A stretch of 36,196 nucleotides of DNA. It comes from an uncultured Bacteroidota bacterium. GTDB lineage: Bacteria; Bacteroidota; Bacteroidia; Flavobacteriales_D; Crocinitomicaceae. This document shows positions 8,025 through 15,600 of the stretch, piece after piece. Under the pieces are notes generated by a model. That model worked only from the letters and a program-made list of their open reading frames with translations, was not told where the DNA came from and ran no database searches. The stretch is taken from NCBI GenBank assembly GCA_937899625.1, contig CALCCB010000141.1, positions 1 through 36,196 on the forward strand, given 5' to 3'. Every line of letters begins with the position of its first letter. Position 1 is the first letter of the stretch. A program made the translations under genes and the position numbers.

Positions 8025-8717
8025 TTAAAAAAAATCCTTGTCCTCAGCGTTCATTTTGAAACCAAGTCGCTTACCGGTCTGTAACTGAAGGTTATTGCTA
8101 ATTGCTTGCATTTCAGCGACAGTTAGTTCAGATACAAATTCATATGGTGGAATTAGCAGGTCAAATTCAATTGCAAACACAAAAGACATTTGAATAATCA
8201 GCTTGACAGCATCTTTAGTAAGTTTCATATTCTCTACATCTCTGAAAAGAATTCCCAACTGCCCTCTACCCTCAACGAAGAAGTGTCCTTCGTGATTCAT
8301 GAAGATCCTTCCAATCAAGTATCCCTGGTCATGAACACGACTCTGCACAAACGATTCGGCAAGAAAATTATAGATGTAAATAATCCCAAAATATCCGTTC
8401 GCTTCATTTTGTTTGAAGTATTCGGTTCCCCAAAGCGGATTGTCATCCGGAAGACGAAAAACATTGTTGTGTAAATGAAATACAAGCACATCACTTCCAA
8501 TGTAAGCATGCTTCTCATATTTACCGATATCTTTACAACTCAATCTTACTCTTTCATCCTTCATTACCTTTCGCAAAGCGTCAAGTTCGGTTTTAATCGT
8601 TTCCTTGAATTCAAGAAAGACCTTTTCTGTATCCTCAGCAATATTCTGCTTTAACGCTGCTTTATTCAACAGCAGATCGAGGATTGTTTTTCTGTTCTGT
8701 TCTATTTTCAAAATCAA
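8025..8717 (-). CDS. Conserved protein of unknown function coupled to proS
   Basis: The 230-aa product has no signal peptide or membrane segment. It starts with a helical, charged region (about 1-60), followed by a mixed alpha/beta core with [27 protein letters not shown] and [19 protein letters not shown] recall similar proteins in Bacteroidota but cannot assign a domain or function. Its ATG overlaps the proS stop by 4 nt (ATGA at 8714-8717), so translation is likely coupled to proS. Its stop is followed by the tRNA promoter region (7978-8008) with no clear hairpin between. Confidence 0.85.
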   Translation of the reverse strand: MILKIEQNRKTILDLLLNKAALKQNIAEDTEKVFLEFKETIKTELDALRKVMKDERVRLSCKDIGKYEKHAYIGSDVLVFHLHNNVFRLPDDNPLWGTEYFKQNEANGYFGIIYIYNFLAESFVQSRVHDQGYLIGRIFMNHEGHFFVEGRGQLGILFRDVENMKLTKDAVKLIIQMSFVFAIEFDLLIPPYEFVSELTVAEMQAISNNLQLQTGKRLGFKMNAEDKDFF

Positions 8718-10186
8718 TATGCTTTTGCAAATACTACTCTACCCTTTGATGGATTTCCGGTTACCATACACTTTCCTTCCTCCTGATTACTGTGAAGAGG
8801 AATACATCTGATCGTTGCTTGTGTCTCTTCTTTGACTTTTGCTTCGGTTTCAGCTGTTCCATCCCAGTGAGCAAGGAAAAAACCTCCCTTATCGATCTCT
8901 TTTTTGAATTCCTCGTAACTGTCAATGGTACGTGTGTTCTCAGTTCGGAAGACCATCGCTTTATTCAACAGATTATTCTGGATTTCATTCAATAAATTCT
9001 CGATATAGTCCCCTAACCCAGCAAAATCCACTATCTCTTTGGTCTTCGTATCTCTCCTCGCAATTTCAGCCTTACCATTCTCCAAATCTCTCGGTCCCAT
9101 AGCAACTCGAACAGGAACCCCTTTAGACTCATACTCTGCAAACTTCCATCCCGGACGACGATTTTCGTCATTATCGTACTTGAAAGAAATTCCTCTTTTC
9201 TTAAGATCTTCAGCAAGCTCAGTCATTTTCGCATTGATCGCAGCTAATTCTTCATCCGTTCTGTGAATTGGGACTGCAACTACTTGAATAGGGGCCAAAG
9301 CAGGTGGAAGAACTAATCCTTCATCATCTGAATGTGTCATAATCAAAGCACCCATCAAACGAGTCGAAACACCCCATGACGTAGCCCATACATATTCCAG
9401 CTTTCCTTCTTTATCTGCAAACTTCACCTCAAATGCCTTCGCAAAATTCTGCCCTAAAAAGTGTGACGTTCCAGCTTGAAGCGCCTTACCGTCCTGCATC
9501 ATAGCCTCAATACACAACGTATCATCAGCACCAGCAAAGCGTTCCGATGCAGTTTTTCTACCTTTCAGTACAGGCATCGCCATATAGTTCTCGGCAAAAT
9601 CAGCATATACATCGAGCATCAACTCTGCTTCCTTGATTGCTTCTTCTTTAGTGGCGTGCGCCGTATGTCCTTCCTGCCATAAAAACTCGGCGGTTCTCAG
9701 GAATAAACGAGTTCTCATTTCCCAACGAACTACATTCGCCCATTGGTTGATTAGGATAGGAAGATCTCTGTATGACTGAATCCAGTTCTTATATGAGTTC
9801 CAGATAATCGTTTCTGAAGTAGGACGCACGATCAACTCTTCTTCCAGCTTAGCTGTTGGATCAACGATCACTCCACTTCCATCCTCGGCATTTTTCAATC
9901 TGTAATGTGTAACAACGGCACACTCCTTTGCAAACCCATCCACATGAGATGCTTCCTTGCTCAAATATGACTTTGGAATGAAAAGTGGGAAATATGCATT
10001 TGAATGCCCTGTTTCCTTAAACTTCTTATCCAGAATTTCTTTCATTTTTTCCCAAATGGCATATCCATATGGTTTGATGACCATACATCCTCTAACATCC
10101 GAATGTTCAGCAAGGTCAGCTCGGTAAACAAGTTCGTTATACCATTTTGAATAATCTTCTGCTCTTGTAGCGTATTTTTGTGACAT
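8714..10186 (-). CDS. proS: Prolyl-tRNA synthetase (archaeal/eukaryote-like type)
   Basis: The 490-aa class II synthetase charges tRNA-Pro with proline. Motif 2 is seen as [20 protein letters not shown] (154-173) and motif 3 around 272-290 ([19 protein letters not shown]). The substrate-contacting RPTSETIIW lies at 121-129. There is no large editing insertion between motifs 2 and 3, and the C-terminus carries the ProS_C extension ([15 protein letters not shown], ending AKAY). Both are features of the shorter type, not of E. coli ProRS. The ATG at 10186 is preceded 21 nt upstream by a perfect TAACTTTG box that overlaps the promoter of the divergent gene at 10255. The 230-aa gene at 8025 overlaps its stop. 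Confidence 0.97.
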   Translation of the reverse strand: MSQKYATRAEDYSKWYNELVYRADLAEHSDVRGCMVIKPYGYAIWEKMKEILDKKFKETGHSNAYFPLFIPKSYLSKEASHVDGFAKECAVVTHYRLKNAEDGSGVIVDPTAKLEEELIVRPTSETIIWNSYKNWIQSYRDLPILINQWANVVRWEMRTRLFLRTAEFLWQEGHTAHATKEEAIKEAELMLDVYADFAENYMAMPVLKGRKTASERFAGADDTLCIEAMMQDGKALQAGTSHFLGQNFAKAFEVKFADKEGKLEYVWATSWGVSTRLMGALIMTHSDDEGLVLPPALAPIQVVAVPIHRTDEELAAINAKMTELAEDLKKRGISFKYDNDENRRPGWKFAEYESKGVPVRVAMGPRDLENGKAEIARRDTKTKEIVDFAGLGDYIENLLNEIQNNLLNKAMVFRTENTRTIDSYEEFKKEIDKGGFFLAHWDGTAETEAKVKEETQATIRCIPLHSNQEEGKCMVTGNPSKGRVVFAKAY

Positions 10187-10203
10187 AGTTCTACTTCAAT
10201 AGG

Positions 10204-10235
10204 GTTGCAAAGTTAGGAATTAAAGCGTACTTTTA
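10204..10235 (+). promoter_or_regulatory. Candidate promoter of the 10255 gene
   Basis: GTTG at 10204-10207 is followed after 20 nt by TACTTTTA at 10228-10235 (one mismatch in each element to TTTG and TAnnTTTG). The predicted start near 10241 gives a leader of about 14 nt. Confidence 0.5.
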
Positions 10236-10237
10236 AA
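10208..10237 (-). promoter_or_regulatory. Candidate promoter of proS
   Basis: On the minus strand TTTA (plus 10234-10237) is followed after 18 nt by a perfect TAACTTTG (plus 10208-10215). The predicted start is near 10201, leaving about 15 nt of leader. It shares almost all its bases with the divergent promoter at 10204-10235. Confidence 0.6.
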
Positions 10238-10254
10238 GGTATAAGAAAGTTGAT

Positions 10255-11238
10255 ATGAAGTCGATTGGAATATTTGCAGGATTATTGGGTTTGATTGCCA
10301 TAGGAACATCAAGTTGTTACAGCCCTCAGTTCATGGCAGATGATGATGTTTACGTAGTTAAAGAGTCTGCTCTTCCAGTGGGAGAATCACTCAACAACCC
10401 AACTAGTTATTCTGCTTTTCGAAATAATAAGAACAATCGTTCGATATCATCTACTTACTACAATGACCTGAATAATTTCCCAATCGGAAGCAATTATTTC
10501 AGCTCAAGTTATTGGTTGTTAGGTATGGGGTTTTATAATCCTTACTTCAGGAATTATGCTTTTGGAATACCTTATTGTTCCCCTTACATGTTTGGAGGTT
10601 GTAGTCCGGTATACATGATCGATCCGTTTGGGTCAATGTATGGCTTTTACCCTATTTCGAACTACCCAATGTATTACGGAGGAAATTATTTCTTTGGAAA
10701 TAGTTATGGTTACTATAATAACTATAATAACTACAATTCATACGGAACAGGATTTAACAATTATGGAGGAGCAACCACAGCTTACAATTTCCACAGTGGA
10801 CCAAGGGGTACATTATCAGGTGCAGCAAATCCGGGAGGTAGATCTACAGGTCCTGTTGTATTAAAATCCTCTTCTCCAATTTCATCAAATGCAAGACCTG
10901 AAATGGGAAGAATTGATGTAAATCATAGAATTGCTCCGTTAACGAATAATAATACATCTCCTTCTATCCAGAGACCAGTTTCGCAACAGCAGGTGAACTC
11001 GAGATTTACACCGAGTGATGGTCGAGTAATAAGATCCAACAATCCTACACCTTCTTCTATTGGCCGAACTATTGAGTCTCCTGGTAGAATTGATAATGCA
11101 CCATCTAACAGAGGAGGATCGATGCACGAAAATTCCAGTCCAAGAGGCACAGGTGGAACTAACATTGGCGGTGGATCAGGTGGCGGTAGTGGAAGGTCTG
11201 GCAGTAATTCTGGAGGAGGAACAGGAAGAAGAAATTAA
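10255..11238 (+). CDS. Putative surface lipoprotein, Tyr/Asn-rich with Gly-rich tail
   Basis: The 327-aa product has a signal segment ending IGTSSC, with Cys21 as a possible lipidation site. Residues about 70-175 are extremely rich in Tyr, Asn, Phe and Gly (NNYNNYNSYGTG), the middle is Ser/Pro/Arg-rich, and the last 30 residues are Gly/Ser repeats (GGGSGGGSGR). It looks like a low-complexity, possibly disordered envelope protein; no enzymatic domain is seen. The stop overlaps the next start by 1 nt (TAATG at 11236-11240), so it is translationally linked to the outer-membrane barrel gene. Function unknown; a stalk or filler role next to the barrel would be guesswork. Confidence 0.85.
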   Translation: MKSIGIFAGLLGLIAIGTSSCYSPQFMADDDVYVVKESALPVGESLNNPTSYSAFRNNKNNRSISSTYYNDLNNFPIGSNYFSSSYWLLGMGFYNPYFRNYAFGIPYCSPYMFGGCSPVYMIDPFGSMYGFYPISNYPMYYGGNYFFGNSYGYYNNYNNYNSYGTGFNNYGGATTAYNFHSGPRGTLSGAANPGGRSTGPVVLKSSSPISSNARPEMGRIDVNHRIAPLTNNNTSPSIQRPVSQQQVNSRFTPSDGRVIRSNNPTPSSIGRTIESPGRIDNAPSNRGGSMHENSSPRGTGGTNIGGGSGGGSGRSGSNSGGGTGRRN

Positions 11239-12698
11239 TGAAACATCTTCTTTATTTACTTTTCATCGGACTTGCCTTGAGTGCTCATGCTCAAAATGAA
11301 ACAGATCTCTATCGTTTCTCTAAAACGACATATTCGGGCTCAGCTCGCTTCGAAGCCATGGGTGGATCTTTTGGTGCCCTGGGCGCCGATCTCAGCTCTT
11401 CACAAGTGAATCCAGCGGGATACGGAAGGTATTCTTCCTCTCAGATTGGAATAACAACATACGCAGGTATTCGGTCTAACTCAACAACATTCAACGATCA
11501 GAGCACAGCTGAGAAAAAAGGAATAGGTGAAATCTCAAATTTTGCAATTGTTCTAACTGAAGATGCCTCAAGAGAGTCGAACGGGATCCTTTACAAACAA
11601 ATTGGATTCGGAATGAACCGAATCGAAAATTTTAAAGAAACCGTTCATTATAAAGGTCAGCAGTACGCCTCTTTACTTGACGAATTTACAGGGCAAGCGT
11701 ATGGCTACGAACCGATATTACTAAACTATTACTTCCCCTTTTCGACCTATCTTGGTTATGAAAGTTACGCAATCAATTATGATCCTTCAACGAATTCCTA
11801 TTATTCATTATTAAATGAAGGAGATGTAATCCATGACAGGACGGTTCAATCAAAAGGTGGACAAACAGAACTTTTTGTCTCATATAGTGCCAATTACATG
11901 AATAAGCTTTATTTTGGAGGGAATATCGGCTTTCGCTATCATAAATATGAAGAGCTTATTGACCACAAAGAAACGCTTACTGACACCACTGGAACCGATT
12001 TGAGAGGATTCAATTACAAGTATGACCTCAGAACGTCAGGATGGGGGACAAATCTTAAGATCGGTGTTATCTACCTCGTCACAGAAGCGGATAGATTCGG
12101 ATTCGCTATTCACTCACCAACTTTCACAGAACTTACGGATAATTTCAGTGCTGACATGAGCAGTGAATTCAAAGACTCATCATTTAGTGTACCTTTAGAA
12201 TTACTACCCAGCGGGAATTACAAATACAGAATTAGAAACCCATGGAGATTCATCGGTTCATTTGCACATGTATTCAGTACAAAGGGGTGCTTAAACCTTG
12301 ATGTAGAATTTTTGGATTACAGATGGGCTCATTTCAAAACGACCAAAGATGATACGTATACACCCTACGATTACAAAATAGAAAATGCTTATGCAAAAAC
12401 TATCTTCAAACCGGCCGTAAACTTGCGACTGGGAGGAGAATACCGAGTCTATTCAACGATTTTTATTCGAGGAGGAATAGCTTATTATGGTAACTCATTT
12501 ACTCAAGAAATGGAAGCTGAAAATTCTCCATTGTTCATCGGCTCAACAGGATTCGGGATAAAATCCAAAACATTCACATTGGATGTTGCCTATAAGATCA
12601 ATCTGTCCAATCAGAATTATTTTGCCTTTTCAAATAGCGTGGCGGAAGTTCAAAGAACAGGTAGCTACCTATTTATTTCTTTCGCCTTAAACTTTTAA
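11238..12698 (+). CDS. Outer-membrane transport protein, OmpP1/FadL-like
   Basis: The 486-aa protein has a signal peptide (MKHLLYLLFIGLALSAHAQ). The N-terminal region (SARFEAMGGSFGALGADLSS, then QVNPAGYG) matches the plug-like start of Bacteroidota OmpP1/FadL-family barrels, often annotated as hemin receptor although that function is not established. The rest is beta-strand-like (GFRYHKYEEL, LKIGVIYLV, FIRGGIAYYGNSF) and ends in a strand with terminal Phe-Ala-Leu-Asn-Phe, typical of barrels recognised by BamA. FadL relatives take up hydrophobic compounds; the substrate here is unknown. It is coupled to the lipoprotein gene upstream and overlaps the convergent 12687-14219 gene by 12 nt. Confidence 0.85.
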   Translation: MKHLLYLLFIGLALSAHAQNETDLYRFSKTTYSGSARFEAMGGSFGALGADLSSSQVNPAGYGRYSSSQIGITTYAGIRSNSTTFNDQSTAEKKGIGEISNFAIVLTEDASRESNGILYKQIGFGMNRIENFKETVHYKGQQYASLLDEFTGQAYGYEPILLNYYFPFSTYLGYESYAINYDPSTNSYYSLLNEGDVIHDRTVQSKGGQTELFVSYSANYMNKLYFGGNIGFRYHKYEELIDHKETLTDTTGTDLRGFNYKYDLRTSGWGTNLKIGVIYLVTEADRFGFAIHSPTFTELTDNFSADMSSEFKDSSFSVPLELLPSGNYKYRIRNPWRFIGSFAHVFSTKGCLNLDVEFLDYRWAHFKTTKDDTYTPYDYKIENAYAKTIFKPAVNLRLGGEYRVYSTIFIRGGIAYYGNSFTQEMEAENSPLFIGSTGFGIKSKTFTLDVAYKINLSNQNYFAFSNSVAEVQRTGSYLFISFALNF

Positions 12699-14219
12699 CT
12701 GCCGCTTCACCGCATCTGAAAGAGATACCTTGGCAAGCTTACTGTCAACCCATGCAGAAATATTGAAATACTCAAGCACTACCCTTTCATTATGATCCTT
12801 CAATAACTCCTGAAGATCTTCTTTCATGGCCTTCAACACCTCATTCTTCTCACTCACACTCACTGCCTTCGCAAGCTTTCGGATATGTTTAATACAGACA
12901 GATTCCACCTGAAAATCCCTTTCTTGCTTCGAAAAATATCGATTTGTTGATTTGATCATATACTCAAGGAAATCGTAATTTTCCAATTCATAGTGTAATA
13001 CGAGATTAAAAAGTCTGGAGAAACTGTAAATGTCTTGTCTCAGATTCTGCTCATTATCATTTAGCACCAAGTTAATATAGAATAGTGCCTTTTTAATTTC
13101 TCCAATCCCGAAATAGCTGTAAGCTTTATTATAGGTCAACAAAATCTCTTGCTCTTTTGAAACCTTCTCACCATAATATTCCTGAAGCTCCTCGATGTTA
13201 GGAATGAGATTTACACTTGTATCAAAATCACCCATAGCATGAAGAAGTGAAAGTTCCAAATTGTAAGAACTGGTAAAGATCCTAACCGTTATATCAGTAG
13301 AATTAAAGCCTTTTGAACCATCCAATGCTCTGAGATCTTCAATAAGTTTTTTTGCTTTTTCAAAATCCTTACTGTCAATGTAACATCTCAAAAGATGTGA
13401 AAGTGTCAAAACATATCGCTGACCCGAATCAAATTTGATCTTCGTGTTTTTATCAAGAATCTCCCTAGTTTTATTGAAGAAAATATAACTATCCTCATAA
13501 TTCCTATTCGTTGCAGCACATAAACCTTTGATGTAATAGCATATCGAAGATGCTCTTGTTGATAAAGCTGTATTTTTTCCTTTGATCAAGTGATAATCCG
13601 CAATTTCATCCACGACTTTCCTTTCCGCTTCATTTCTTGTGAAACCACCACTTCTGAAAACAAGATTAATCTTGGAGTAGATCACCTGATATTCTGCCAG
13701 ATTTCTCAATTTAGCAATCACCATTTCTTCCTCTTCAACAAGTTCATCAAGATTATGGCTGAATTCTCCTGATTCATATGCCTCTTCCAAAAGCTTCTTT
13801 TCCCATGAGATCAATTCGTACCAGTAATAGAATTTCTCATTTTCCTTTGCGACATCCTTTGCCCTCGAAACGAATTTCTCGCACTCCTTGTACAATGCTT
13901 TGTTGTAAAGGATCTCAACGTTTTTAATCTCCTGCTTTAATACGCTACTAACGGATTGTTCGCTGTAATAAGATCTCAGACTTTTCAAGATCAGTTTGTA
14001 AAGATGATTTTTTTCTGAAGGAAGATGTTTGATAAATGTTTCACTTTTAAATTCTTCTTTCAATGCCTCTTCATCATACTTGGACTGAGATTCAATATAA
14101 TCAAAGATCTTTAGATAGTTCTTATCACCACTCTGTAGGGAAGATGACAACTTAAAAAACCGCTTTTCAGATTTGGAAAGAGACTTGATCAGTTTAAACA
14201 ATTCTGTTGAAGGTTTCAT
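12687..14219 (-). CDS. Helical-repeat (TPR-like) protein of unknown function
   Basis: The 510-aa cytoplasmic-looking protein has no signal peptide. It is rich in Lys, Glu and Leu and reads as a continuous array of amphipathic helices with TPR-like pairs (for instance ILLTYNKAYSYFGIGEIKKA and YVLTLSHLLRCYIDSKDFEK). The N-terminus (ELFKLIKSLSKSEKRFFKL) is a conserved-looking opener that I recall from many Bacteroidota hypothetical proteins; no function is known to me. Its end runs 12 nt into the end of the convergent OmpP1/FadL gene, so neither has room for a separate terminator. Upstream lies an A/T-rich stretch with a 9-bp inverted repeat (14253-14311). Confidence 0.85.
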   Translation of the reverse strand: MKPSTELFKLIKSLSKSEKRFFKLSSSLQSGDKNYLKIFDYIESQSKYDEEALKEEFKSETFIKHLPSEKNHLYKLILKSLRSYYSEQSVSSVLKQEIKNVEILYNKALYKECEKFVSRAKDVAKENEKFYYWYELISWEKKLLEEAYESGEFSHNLDELVEEEEMVIAKLRNLAEYQVIYSKINLVFRSGGFTRNEAERKVVDEIADYHLIKGKNTALSTRASSICYYIKGLCAATNRNYEDSYIFFNKTREILDKNTKIKFDSGQRYVLTLSHLLRCYIDSKDFEKAKKLIEDLRALDGSKGFNSTDITVRIFTSSYNLELSLLHAMGDFDTSVNLIPNIEELQEYYGEKVSKEQEILLTYNKAYSYFGIGEIKKALFYINLVLNDNEQNLRQDIYSFSRLFNLVLHYELENYDFLEYMIKSTNRYFSKQERDFQVESVCIKHIRKLAKAVSVSEKNEVLKAMKEDLQELLKDHNERVVLEYFNISAWVDSKLAKVSLSDAVKRQLKV

Positions 14220-14252
14220 AATCGAGTAATCTAAGGTTTTGTTCAGTTTAAC

Positions 14253-14311
14253 ATTTAAACCATAAATGTATATGCTATTTCGATAATTCTAACCATTAAA
14301 TCGGTTTAAAT
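14253..14311. repeat. Inverted repeat upstream of the helical-repeat gene
   Basis: ATTTAAACC (14253-14261) and its reverse complement GGTTTAAAT (14303-14311) are separated by 41 nt. A second short pair (AACC at 14291, GGTT at 14303) sits inside. It could be a regulator site or a weak long-loop hairpin; A/T-rich composition makes chance possible. Confidence 0.4.
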
Positions 14312-14376
14312 AGGGATATATTCATTGTTAGGCTTGAAATCCTAAATTAGTTATTCTAAGTTAAGATTACAAGAAA

Positions 14377-14396
14377 AGCCTCGCTTTCGCGAGGCT
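14377..14396 (-). terminator. Intrinsic terminator after the glucosaminidase gene
   Basis: A perfect 8-bp stem (14377-14384 with 14389-14396) with a 4-nt loop (GAAA on the minus strand) is followed by TTTTCTTG on the minus strand. It lies about 65 nt past the stop at 14462. Confidence 0.85.
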
Positions 14397-14461
14397 TCCC
14401 AAACAAACAACAACAAACTAAAAAACCCAACACACTTATGCTATCGGGTCGGAGCTACCTG

Positions 14462-15385
14462 CTAGCGCAGGTAAACCTTTTCCCCCTTAGGAAGAATTTG
14501 ATCTATGGACGAAAAATTATTCTTCTTGACAATTGCCTCTGGTTTCATTGCGTACAATTGAGAAAGTTCCTTTACTGTTATTTCTTTTGAAAGAACTACT
14601 TCTTTCACTTTTGATCTTCTTCTTTTCGGCTGAATGTATACGATATCTCCTTCTTCCAGAACATCTTTTTTGTTCCCGAAATCATTATAGTTATACAATT
14701 GCCATAACGCTACCCCGAATTCTTTTGAGATTCGATAGAACGTATCTCCTTTTCGAGCTACAACATACTTAACCTTATTCTGATGGTCAAAAACCTGATG
14801 CGCTGTCGAAGCTTTGCTACTTGTACTTGCAGTATTGTTAGTTTCCACTGCAAGAGGCGAAATCTCATTGTTTTGAATCCCAAGCATGTCGAGTTCATTC
14901 AATTTCAAATCTTCAATTATACCAATCAACAATTCAGGATATTTTGGATTTGTTGCGTATCCCGCCTCTTTCAATCCATGCGCCCAAGACTTATAATCAG
15001 TCAGTTCTAACGAAAAAAGCTTACTATATCTTGATTTTGTAGTTAAGAACTCACTATGATCAATATAAGACTCATCCGCACTATCGTAAACCCTAAAACA
15101 CTCACCTTTTTTATCGTCATCCAGATAAATTGTCTTCCCCTCCCAATCATGGCACTTTATTCCGAAATGATTGTTTCCTTCTCTGGCCAACACAGAATTC
15201 CCACTACCTGACTCCAAAATAGCCTGAGCCATAGTTATAGAAGCAGGAATTTTAAACTGGATCATCTGTTGAACTGAAGTATTCCTCCATTGTTCGACAT
15301 ATTCCTTTTTGGTGATCTGTTTTTCTACTCCACCATACGAATGAAGAGAAGTAATCAATGCCCCGAAAAAAAATACCTTGTTCAT
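14462..15385 (-). CDS. Glucosaminidase (GH73-like) with LysM domains
   Basis: With the start at the ATG at 15385 the product is 307 aa and opens with a signal peptide (MNKVFFFGALITSLHS). A longer in-frame reading from 15427 would add 14 residues and bury this signal, so I reject it. Residues about 25-165 match the flagellar-J/GH73 peptidoglycan glucosaminidase fold (PASITMAQAILESGSG with likely catalytic Glu58, NNHFGIKC, then the YATNPKY segment). A Ser/Thr-rich linker leads to a LysM at about 207-253 (KYVVARKGDTFYRIS) and a second, more divergent LysM to the end. It should bind and cleave the glycan strands of peptidoglycan in the periplasm. Single gene with its own terminator. Confidence 0.92.
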   Translation of the reverse strand: MNKVFFFGALITSLHSYGGVEKQITKKEYVEQWRNTSVQQMIQFKIPASITMAQAILESGSGNSVLAREGNNHFGIKCHDWEGKTIYLDDDKKGECFRVYDSADESYIDHSEFLTTKSRYSKLFSLELTDYKSWAHGLKEAGYATNPKYPELLIGIIEDLKLNELDMLGIQNNEISPLAVETNNTASTSSKASTAHQVFDHQNKVKYVVARKGDTFYRISKEFGVALWQLYNYNDFGNKKDVLEEGDIVYIQPKRRRSKVKEVVLSKEITVKELSQLYAMKPEAIVKKNNFSSIDQILPKGEKVYLR

Positions 15386-15502
15386 GGTTTGCTTGTTGTG
15401 AGCATATGTTACGGAGGTTATTAACATAGGTTACAAAAAATGTGGAAAAGCCAAAATTTCATGTTCATAACTCCATAAAACACATAGAATGAGTCATTTT
15501 GA

Positions 15503-15542
15503 CATACAAAAAGCTGTTCTCATGTCAATTTTTCATACAAAA
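15503..15542. repeat. Direct repeat CATACAAAA between the glucosaminidase gene and clpB
   Basis: CATACAAAA occurs at 15503-15511 and 15534-15542, 31 bp apart, about three helical turns. Each copy is preceded by a T-rich stretch. It lies in the 215-bp divergent gap and could be a tandem regulator site for clpB or the glucosaminidase gene. No CIRCE-like element is seen. Confidence 0.45.
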
Positions 15543-15600
15543 GATTAAAATTTCCACATGGAATATTAATTGACGAAACGATAACAACAAATTGAATGAA

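Noticed and set aside
11060-11299. Plus-strand frame overlapping the Gly-rich end of the 10255 gene and the start of the barrel gene
   Set aside because: An out-of-frame reading of a repetitive Gly/Ser-coding stretch; the real frames carry the signal peptides and conserved barrel motif.
15484-15560. Possible CIRCE or other known heat-shock operator before clpB
   Set aside because: No TTAGCACTC/GAGTGCTAA-type inverted repeat is present; only the CATACAAAA direct repeat was kept.
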